Source: Streptomyces phaeofaciens
Lineage (GTDB): Bacteria; Actinomycetota; Actinomycetes; Streptomycetales; Streptomycetaceae
DNA length: 64,000 nt
NCBI RefSeq assembly: GCF_014648915.1
Contig: NZ_BMSA01000026.1
Coordinates: forward strand, 92,330-156,329
Direction: 5' to 3'
In this document: positions 58,183-64,000 of the stretch, piece after piece
How the letters are laid out: each line of letters starts with the position of its first letter
Position numbering within the stretch: position 1 is the first letter of the stretch
Notes under the pieces: model-generated
What the model was told of the DNA's origin: nothing
Databases searched by the model: none
The model's input: the letters and a program-made list of their open reading frames with translations, nothing else
Translations under genes and position numbers: made by a program

Positions 58183-59025
58183 TCAGGCGATCGCGCCGGC
58201 CGTCCGCACCAGCTCCGGGGCCGTCCCGTGGAACGTCCCGGCGATCTGGGCCAGCACCGCCCACGCCTCCTCGCGGTCGCCCAGGTGGTCCTGGACCAGG
58301 GGGCGCAGGGCGTCCTCGGCGTCGCGGACCCGGGTCGGGAACATCAGACGGCCCAGGGCCAGGACCTCGAGGACGTGTGCGGCCGGGCCGTGGTCCCTCG
58401 CGTAGTCCGCCGGGCCGGCGAGCACGCCCGCCTGCCGAACCCGGTGCGTGAACTTGGGGTGCGAACCGAACCGCGCGCGCAGCGCGGGCGGGCAGTCCGG
58501 CCGTACGGACAGCACCCAGCGGGTGTAGCCGGGCAGCGGGTGCTCGGCGTCCGCCGCCGCGACCGCCGCCCAGTCGTCCCGGGTCAGCACCATGGATCCG
58601 GCCTCGCGGGCGGCGGGCATGGTGGCGGCGGCCCGCAGGGCGCCGACCAGGCCGAGGCGGACATAGCTCTCCGGGATCGCGGGCTCCCCGCCCGGCAGCC
58701 GTCCGGGGCCCACCGGCACCGGTTCCGTACGGCCGGGACCGAAGGGCACCCCGCGGGCGACTGCGCGCCGCAGGCCGGCGTCCGTGTCGAGGTGGTGCCA
58801 GACCACGGCGTTGAGCGCGGGGTCGTCCTGCTCCAGCACCCACAGCACCACGGAGACGGGGACGCGCTGCCGCCAGGTCCATACGCTTTCGAGCCGGAGG
58901 CGGGCCGCCTCGGGGCTCTGGGGCGCAGGCAGGCCCGCGCGCGCCCGGATCCGGGCGGCGGTGTCCTCGTCGGTCAGACCGAGCAGGAAGCCGAGGGCCT
59001 GCTGGACCGTGTCACTGTGGCGCAT
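58183..59025 (-). CDS. Helical-repeat protein of unknown function
   Basis: A 280-aa soluble protein that I cannot assign. It is composed of amphipathic helices with HEAT-like spacing (ALNAVVWHHLDTDAGLRRAVARG, AAHVLEVLALGRLMFPTRVRDAEDALRPLVQDHLGDREEAWAVLAQIAG). It starts MRHSDTVQQALGFLLGLTDEDTAARIRARAG. There is no signal peptide, span or catalytic motif. It ends 35 bp beyond the Trp-type tRNA and is convergent with it, so it may belong to the MoxR/DUF2201 locus as a scaffold or adaptor. That is inferred from proximity. Confidence 0.7.
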   Translation of the reverse strand: MRHSDTVQQALGFLLGLTDEDTAARIRARAGLPAPQSPEAARLRLESVWTWRQRVPVSVVLWVLEQDDPALNAVVWHHLDTDAGLRRAVARGVPFGPGRTEPVPVGPGRLPGGEPAIPESYVRLGLVGALRAAATMPAAREAGSMVLTRDDWAAVAAADAEHPLPGYTRWVLSVRPDCPPALRARFGSHPKFTHRVRQAGVLAGPADYARDHGPAAHVLEVLALGRLMFPTRVRDAEDALRPLVQDHLGDREEAWAVLAQIAGTFHGTAPELVRTAGAIA

Positions 59026-59137
59026 GGCGGCATGATGCCGCAGACGGCGAACGGCCCGCACCGGGAAATCGGTCCCCTGTGCGAGCCGTGCATGCAGTGC
59101 CTCGGCGGGCCGTGCGCGCTCTCGCGGAGCGGGTACG

Positions 59138-59167
59138 CGCGCGTGGCCGACCGGTCGGCCACGCGCG
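59138..59167. terminator. 30-bp perfect palindrome after the desaturase gene
   Basis: CGCGCGTGGCCGACC is followed without spacer by its exact inverse, GGTCGGCCACGCGCG. It lies 84 bp downstream of the desaturase stop (minus strand) in a 225-bp gap with no gene. It would fold into a very stable hairpin on either strand and is most likely a GC-type terminator. A T-tract is absent. Confidence 0.6.
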
Positions 59168-59250
59168 TGGGCCGCTGCGACTGGGCCGCCCGCGACTGGG
59201 CCGCCCGCGCGGGTGCGGGCTCCGCGCGGGCGCGCCGGGCGTGCGTCCGG

Positions 59251-60225
59251 TCAGCCCGCGGCGCGGGCCGCCATCCGCGCCTTGCGCGCGGCCAGCTTCT
59301 CGTCGAACTTGGACGCCTCCGAGTCGAGGCCGCCCATGTACAGGCCGATCTCGTCCTGCGCCTTCTGGCCCTCGGGTCCGAGGCCGTCGATCTCCATGAC
59401 CTTCAGGAAGCGGAGCACGGGCTGGATGACGTCGTCGTGGTGGATGCGCAGGTTGTAGACCTCGCCGATCGCCATCTGCGCGGCGAACCGCTCGAAGCCG
59501 GGCATGCCGTGGCCGGGCATGCGGAAGTTGACGAGGACGTCCCGCACGGCCTGCATGGTGAGGTCGGGGGCCAGCTCGAACGCGGCCTTCAGCAGGTTGC
59601 GGTAGAAGACCATGTGCAGGTTCTCGTCGGTCGCGATGCGCGCCAGCATGCGGTCGCAGACCGGGTCGCCGGACTGGTGACCGGTGTTGCGGTGCGAGAC
59701 GCGGGTGGCCAGCTCCTGGAAGGCGACGTAGGCGACCGAGTGCAGCATCGAGTGCCGGTTGTCCGACTCGAAGCCCTCGCTCATGTGCTGCATGCGGAAC
59801 GCTTCCAGCTTGTCCGGGTCCACCGCGCGCGAGGCGAGCAGGTAGTCGCGCATCACGATGCCGTGCCGGCCCTCCTCCGCGGTCCAGCGGTGCACCCAGG
59901 TGCCCCAGGCGCCGTCGCGGCCGAAGAGCGAGGCGATCTCGTGGTGGTAGCTGGGCAGGTTGTCCTCGGTGAGGAGGTTCACCACGAGCGCGATGCGGCC
60001 GATCTCGGTGACCTTCGACTGCTCCTTGTCCCAGGCCTCGCCGTCCTCGAAGAAGCCCGGGAAGTTGCGGCCGTCGCTCCACGGGACGTACTCGTGCGGC
60101 ATCCAGTCCTTGGTGACCTTCAGATGCCGGTTGAGCTCCTTCTCGACCACTTCCTCCAGTGCGTACAGCAGCTTGGCGTCGGTCCAGACGGCGGGGCTGC
60201 CGAGGTGAGGGGAGGTGATCGTCAC
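59251..60225 (-). CDS. Acyl-ACP (stearoyl-ACP-type) desaturase
   Basis: A 324-aa soluble diiron enzyme. Ligands are Glu87 (TEDNLPSYHH), Glu118 and His121 in WTAEEGRHG, and the Glu/His of IATDENLHMVFYR near 198-206. It would insert a double bond in acyl chains bound to ACP, adjusting membrane fluidity. The plan matches plant stearoyl-ACP desaturase and mycobacterial DesA. Three 15-bp repeats 69-113 bp before the start suggest tight control, possibly by a fatty-acid regulator. It is a single-gene unit with a palindromic terminator. Confidence 0.92.
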   Translation of the reverse strand: MTITSPHLGSPAVWTDAKLLYALEEVVEKELNRHLKVTKDWMPHEYVPWSDGRNFPGFFEDGEAWDKEQSKVTEIGRIALVVNLLTEDNLPSYHHEIASLFGRDGAWGTWVHRWTAEEGRHGIVMRDYLLASRAVDPDKLEAFRMQHMSEGFESDNRHSMLHSVAYVAFQELATRVSHRNTGHQSGDPVCDRMLARIATDENLHMVFYRNLLKAAFELAPDLTMQAVRDVLVNFRMPGHGMPGFERFAAQMAIGEVYNLRIHHDDVIQPVLRFLKVMEIDGLGPEGQKAQDEIGLYMGGLDSEASKFDEKLAARKARMAARAAG

Positions 60226-60293
60226 GGGGTACTCCAGGGGGACGCGAAACGGAGTCGAACACTCCGGCGGGCGGACGCCGGAACTTACGGGAT

Positions 60294-60338
60294 CGTAGGC
60301 TACGAACCCGTAGGTTACGAAGCCGTAGGTTAAGTTCG
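60294..60338. promoter_or_regulatory. Three 15-bp repeats upstream of the desaturase gene
   Basis: CGTAGGCTACGAACC at 60294, CGTAGGTTACGAAGC at 60309 and CGTAGGTTAAGTTCG at 60324 are contiguous, with exact 15-bp period. The first contains the perfect palindrome CGTAGGCTACG less its centre. Their AT content is well above that of the surroundings, and they sit where a promoter is expected. They look like a set of operator sites or an upstream activating array. Confidence 0.6.
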
Positions 60339-60444
60339 CCGTAAAGTCCGCTGATCAACCAGGTTCCGCCGGGAAAATCCGGGCATGCGAAAGCGCCCCG
60401 GGAACCGCTGGTCCCAGGGCCGTAAAGGTGATCGATTCACCCAT

Positions 60445-61221
60445 TCAGGCGTACAGCTCCCGCAGTCGCACCGAGAGACATGTCACACAGCCTTCGAGCT
60501 TCTCGAACTCGCCGATGTCCACCACGACCGGGTCGTGACCGAGGTCGGCGAGCAGCTCCGCGGTCTTCGGCGCGCTCGCCGCGATGAGCAGCTTCGGGCC
60601 GCCGAGCAGCACCACGTGCGCGCCGGCCTCCTCGGGCACCGACAGGAAGGTCGGGAACAGCGACGGCCGGTCCACGTGCGGGATGTGCCCGATCACGGTG
60701 CCGTCGGGCAGCGCCGTGACCGCCGACTTCAGGTGCAGCACCTTGCTCACCGGTACGGCGACCACCCGCGCGCCCAGCGGCTCGAAGGCGGCCCGCAGCT
60801 GCTGCACGCCGGCCGCGTTGGTGCGCCCGCCCCGGCCCACGTAGATCGTGTCGCCGACCTTCAGCACATCGCCGCCGTCGAGCGTGCCCGGCTCCCAGAT
60901 CCAGTTCACCGAGCAGCCCAGGCGCGCCACGGCCTCCTCGACCCCGGCCACCTCGTCGCGCCGGGACTCCGCGCCGGAGCGCGCGATCAGCGCGACGTTC
61001 TTGTACATCACCACCGTGTCCTCGACGAACACGGAGTCCGGACAGTCGTCGGCCGGGTCGACCTCGACGGTCTCCCAGCCGTGCGCCCGCAGCGCCTCGG
61101 CGTACGCCTCCCACTGCTCCAGGGCGAGTTCCACGTCGACCTTCTCCCGCTCGACGTGCGTCACCAGGCCCTCGGCGAGGCGCGGGCTGGGGCGACGGAT
61201 CAGGGCCTTCTTGCTGGGCAC
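60445..61221 (-). CDS. ddaH: Dimethylarginine dimethylaminohydrolase (DDAH)
   Basis: A 258-aa enzyme of the guanidino-modifying superfamily that hydrolyses methylated arginine to citrulline and dimethylamine. The substrate region CPDSVFVEDT lies at 60-69, GTLDGGDVL near 112-120, the catalytic histidine is His163 in VLHLKSAVT, and the nucleophile is Cys248 in GCVTCLSVRL. GTG 61221 is chosen because GGAGA lies 7 bp upstream and the length then matches the 258-aa S. coelicolor enzyme. An in-frame ATG 29 codons earlier is less likely. It is the single gene of its unit. Confidence 0.9.
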   Translation of the reverse strand: MPSKKALIRRPSPRLAEGLVTHVEREKVDVELALEQWEAYAEALRAHGWETVEVDPADDCPDSVFVEDTVVMYKNVALIARSGAESRRDEVAGVEEAVARLGCSVNWIWEPGTLDGGDVLKVGDTIYVGRGGRTNAAGVQQLRAAFEPLGARVVAVPVSKVLHLKSAVTALPDGTVIGHIPHVDRPSLFPTFLSVPEEAGAHVVLLGGPKLLIAASAPKTAELLADLGHDPVVVDIGEFEKLEGCVTCLSVRLRELYA

Positions 61222-61387
61222 GTCCAGGTCTCCGAATCGGCGGGGGCGCAGGGCCTGCCCGGCGGATCGCGCCGCGGACGGCCCTGCCGGCGCCTTCGGT
61301 CGTGGCACCGGTCAGCCATCATGCAGCCCCGGTCCACCGGGACAAAACCCCTGGCGCCGTGCTGTGCCTCTCCTGAGACCCGCGGCC

Positions 61388-63010
61388 CTACGCCGGGTCC
61401 ATCACCTCCTGTGCCGTCGTCTCCCGCAGTTCCCCGTCCAGCAGCAGCCAGCGGGTGACGCCGATCGACTCCAGGAACGCCAGGTCGTGACTGGCCACGA
61501 CCAGCGCCCCCTCGTACGACTCCAGGGCCGTGGTGAGCTGGCGCACGCTCGCCATGTCCAGGTTGTTCGTCGGCTCGTCCAGCATCAGCAGCTGCGGGGC
61601 CGGCTCGGCCAGCATCAGCGCCGCCAGCGTCGCCCGGAAGCGCTCACCGCCGGACAGGGTGCCCGCCTTCTGGTCCGCGCGGGCGCCCCGGAACAGGAAG
61701 CGGGCCAGCCGTGCCCGGATCCGGTTGCGCGTGGCGTCCGGCGCGAACCGCGCCACGTTCTCGGCCACGGTCAGCCCGTCGTCCAGGACGTCGAGCCGCT
61801 GCGGCAGGAAACGCAGCGGCACGTGCGCGTGCGCCTCGCCCGCCACCGGCGCCAGCTCCCCGGCGATCGTGCGCAGCAGCGTCGTCTTGCCCGCGCCGTT
61901 GCGCCCCACCAGGGCCACCCGCTCGGGACCGTGCAGCTCGAAACCGCCCGCCACGCGCGCGCCGTGGGCGAGTTCCAGGTCCATCAGGGTGAGGACCCCC
62001 CGGCCGGGCGGGACGGCCGTGTACGGCAGGTCGACGCGGATCTCGTCGTCGTCCCGGACGGCCTCGACCGCCTCGTCGAGCCGCTCCTTGGCCTCGGCCA
62101 GCCGTTCCTCGTGCAGGATGCGGTGCTTGCCCGCGGACTCCTGTGCCGCGCGCCTGCGCGCCCCCATGACGATCTTCGGTTCGCGCTTCTGGTCCCACAT
62201 CTTCTGCCCGTACCGCTTGCGGCGGGCGAGCTTGACCCGGGCGTCGGTCAGTTCGCGCTTCTGCTTGCGCAGGTCGGCCTCGGCGACCCGCACCATGCGT
62301 TCGGCGGCCTCCTGCTCGGTGGCGAGGGCCTCCTCGTAGGCGGAGAAGTTCCCGCCGTACCAGGTGATCTCCCCGGAGTGCAGGTCCGCGATCTGGTCGA
62401 CCAGGTCGAGGAGCTCCCGGTCGTGGCTGACGACGATCAGCACGCCGGGCCAGGACGCGACGGCCGCGTGCAGCCGCCGGCGGGCGTACAGGTCGAGGTT
62501 GTTGGTGGGCTCGTCGAGCAGCAGGACGTCCGGGCGGCGCAGCAGCAGCGCGGCCAGCCGCAGCAGGACCGATTCGCCGCCCGACACCTCGCCGATGGTG
62601 CGGTCGAGGCCGATGTGGCCGAGCCCCAGCTCGCCGAGGGTGGCCAGGGCGCGCTCCTCGACGTCCCAGTCGTCGCCGAGGGTCTCGAAGTGCTCCTCGG
62701 AGGCGTCGCCCGCCTCGATGGCGTGCAGCGCGGCCCGCCGGGCGGCGATACCGAGGGCCTCGTCGACCTTGAGCGCCGTGTCGAGCGTGACGTTCTGCGG
62801 GAGGTGGCCGACCTCGCCGGCGACCCGTACCGACCCGTCGGACGGGGTGAGCCGTCCGGCGATCAGTTTGAGCAGGGTCGACTTGCCGGAGCCGTTGACG
62901 CCGACCAGTCCGGTGCGGCCGGAGCCGAAGGCGGCGTCGAGGCCCTCGAAGACGGGGGTGCCGTCGGGCCAGGAGAAGGCGAGTGAGGAACAGGTGATGG
63001 AATGACTCAA
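61388..63010 (-). CDS. ABC-F family ribosome-associated ATPase
   Basis: A 540-aa protein with two ABC ATPase domains and no membrane span. Walker A motifs are GVNGSGKST near 36 and GRNGAGKTT near 345, signatures SGGES and SGGERF, and each Walker B is LLDEPTNNLD. A charged interdomain linker (about 230-300) would reach the ribosomal P/A sites. ABC-F proteins of this kind act in translation or protect ribosomes from antibiotics in producers. TTG 63010 has GAGG about 10 bp upstream. A GTG at 63049 or an ATG further upstream would extend the N-terminus. A perfect palindrome 160 bp upstream may regulate it. Confidence 0.88.
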   Translation of the reverse strand: MSHSITCSSLAFSWPDGTPVFEGLDAAFGSGRTGLVGVNGSGKSTLLKLIAGRLTPSDGSVRVAGEVGHLPQNVTLDTALKVDEALGIAARRAALHAIEAGDASEEHFETLGDDWDVEERALATLGELGLGHIGLDRTIGEVSGGESVLLRLAALLLRRPDVLLLDEPTNNLDLYARRRLHAAVASWPGVLIVVSHDRELLDLVDQIADLHSGEITWYGGNFSAYEEALATEQEAAERMVRVAEADLRKQKRELTDARVKLARRKRYGQKMWDQKREPKIVMGARRRAAQESAGKHRILHEERLAEAKERLDEAVEAVRDDDEIRVDLPYTAVPPGRGVLTLMDLELAHGARVAGGFELHGPERVALVGRNGAGKTTLLRTIAGELAPVAGEAHAHVPLRFLPQRLDVLDDGLTVAENVARFAPDATRNRIRARLARFLFRGARADQKAGTLSGGERFRATLAALMLAEPAPQLLMLDEPTNNLDMASVRQLTTALESYEGALVVASHDLAFLESIGVTRWLLLDGELRETTAQEVMDPA

Positions 63011-63172
63011 AACGGGCCTCGCGGTGGTGTGTGCGGTCAGGGGCAGCACGTGTCGAGACACCGGAGGGCGGTGACCACCGCGGGAGCGGGGGCGTGGGAG
63101 CGGGAAGCGCGGGGGCATGCCAAAAGCCCTGTTGCGCAAGGACGGCTCGAACGCCGAGGTCGCACGCAGCGT

Positions 63173-63192
63173 CCACACGTGTGCACGTGTGG
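63173..63192. promoter_or_regulatory. Palindrome upstream of the ABC-F gene
   Basis: CCACACGTG and CACGTGTGG are exact inverses around TG. It lies about 163 bp before the ABC-F start. As RNA it would form a 9-bp hairpin in the leader, and as DNA it is a suitable dimeric operator. Leaders of antibiotic-responsive ABC-F genes often carry attenuators, but no leader peptide with a clear ribosome site is evident. Confidence 0.4.
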
Positions 63193-63317
63193 CGTGGTGT
63201 CTCAGGACCTCAGACGAGCAACGTCCTTCTCCAATCGGCGGCAACAGGACCGTTTCAGACGGTAGAAGGGGCCGGGGGCGGTGTCAAAGGATTAATCGCG
63301 CCGCCCGCGTCGGCGGA

Positions 63318-63734
63318 TCAGCAGGCGTCCCGCATCAGCTCCGCCAGGTCGTGGTCGAGGTCGAGCTGGAGGTGCTCGAGGCCGGCCGGCACCAGCTCGC
63401 TCGTGGCCCGCAGGAAGCGCCGGATCTCCGCCGAGTGCACATGGATCACGGCGGTTCCCTCGGGGGCGTGGAACTCCAGCACCGTGCGGTCGTACCCGTA
63501 CGGGCGCACGCGGACGTCGCCGTGGCCCTCGGCGTCGTCCAGGCCCGCGGCGAGCAGCTCGCGGGCGAAGGTCCAGCAGACCTCCACGCCCTCCAGGGTG
63601 GCCGGTGCCGGGAAGGTCATCCGGACGGCGAAGGGGTCGCTGCGGTCGTAGTGCAGCGTGGCGGGGATGCTCGGCATCCGAGGTGCGGCGGCGACCAGGC
63701 GGGCCTCTACGGGCTGCTCGATGACGGTGGACAA
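63318..63734 (-). CDS. SsgA-like sporulation/cell division protein
   Basis: A 138-aa SALP, a family unique to sporulating actinomycetes that steers septum placement and peptidoglycan turnover. It has the family core ATLHYDRSDPFAVRMTF near 30, VCWTFARELLAAGL near 55, and DVRVRPYG near 75. It starts at TTG 63734 with GGGAG about 9 bp upstream. Longer in-frame starts lack sites and look non-coding. The subtype is not fixed, and the N-terminus (STVIEQPVEARLV) is unlike SsgB. The following 160 bp to the window end show no gene. Confidence 0.88.
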   Translation of the reverse strand: MSTVIEQPVEARLVAAAPRMPSIPATLHYDRSDPFAVRMTFPAPATLEGVEVCWTFARELLAAGLDDAEGHGDVRVRPYGYDRTVLEFHAPEGTAVIHVHSAEIRRFLRATSELVPAGLEHLQLDLDHDLAELMRDAC

Positions 63735-64000
63735 CGCCTTGCTCCCTTGCGACGACGACGTGACGGGTGCCGGTCGGATGGGGCCGGACACTGGAAGAGA
63801 CGCTGGAACCGGCCGATCCGTGCACACGGATTCCGAGTGACCTCGGTCACCGCGTTTCATGCACACGAGTGATGTGAGTCATCTCCCGTGCCTGGTAAGA
63901 CGGTTGGGGCGGCAGAGGTCCTCTGGACGTCACCGAAACCGTCGGCTAGAGGTTGTCCCGTATGGGGTGTGAGTTATCCAGTGAGGGCCAGGTTGTGGAG

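Noticed and set aside
59034..59250. Plus-strand frame with a Cys-rich stretch (CEPCMQCLGGPC) between the helical-repeat and desaturase genes
   Set aside because: It continues antisense through the desaturase gene, has no ribosome site, and includes the 30-bp palindrome; the cysteines look like chance.
63940..64000. Sequence near the right edge (GAGGTTGTCCCGTA) resembling the end of a Streptomyces insertion sequence
   Set aside because: Only one possible end is inside the window and no transposase frame is visible, so it cannot be supported.

Overview
The window is high-GC actinobacterial chromosome, almost certainly Streptomyces. Third codon positions are nearly always G or C, GTG and TTG starts are common, and genes are packed with 4-base start/stop overlaps. 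It carries Streptomyces-type families: a WhiB regulator, an SsgA-like sporulation protein, a PcaV-controlled pca operon and DUF2510 membrane proteins. No phage, plasmid, CRISPR or complete transposon is seen.

Layout. 1-6.7 kb: the end of an IclR regulator, a vanAB-type Rieske O-demethylase operon with a small Cys/His-rich gene between the two enzyme genes, an AraC-family regulator, a TauD/TfdA dioxygenase, a stub of an acyl-CoA ligase and a YeiH-type exporter. 6.7-7.2 kb: a repeat-filled spacer. 7.2-14.4 kb (minus): a catabolic operon of a BKACE (DUF849) enzyme, quinone oxidoreductase, TauD-like dioxygenase, MFS transporter, small serine hydrolase and acetoacetate-CoA ligase. 14.7-18.9 kb: a large TPR/CHAT peptidase and partner, followed by stubs of a nucleoside phosphorylase-like and a vWA protein. 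19-26.4 kb (minus): a polysaccharide cluster built around PelF, with sugar-nucleotide enzymes and two glycosidase-like proteins. 27-34 kb: a Tat-exported phospholipase C, a scramblase-like protein, an EamA-PAP2 pair facing a TetR regulator across a large perfect operator, and a DUF2510 protein. 34.3-37.2 kb: a STAND ATPase ending inside a 181-bp MITE-like element. 37.2-44.4 kb: pcaIJFHGBL with divergent pcaV. 44.4-51.6 kb: DUF3048 lipoprotein, zinc alcohol dehydrogenase, LigC and LigD-type polymerase, LacI regulator, VOC protein, WhiB. 51.9-59 kb: atypical tRNA genes around an SDR/LRR pair and a MoxR/DUF2201-vWA pair. 59-63.8 kb: acyl-ACP desaturase, DDAH, ABC-F protein and SsgA-like protein.

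How the genes work together. VanAB would demethylate vanillate to protocatechuate, which PcaHG, PcaB, PcaL, PcaIJ and PcaF take to acetyl-CoA and succinyl-CoA, so the window links both ends of lignin-aromatic catabolism. BKACE releases acetoacetate, and the last gene of the same operon activates acetoacetate, which points to degradation of an unidentified beta-keto acid. The Pel-like cluster has the main parts for making, moving and trimming an exopolysaccharide. The least explained locus is the tRNA-flanked MoxR/DUF2201/LRR/SDR region.
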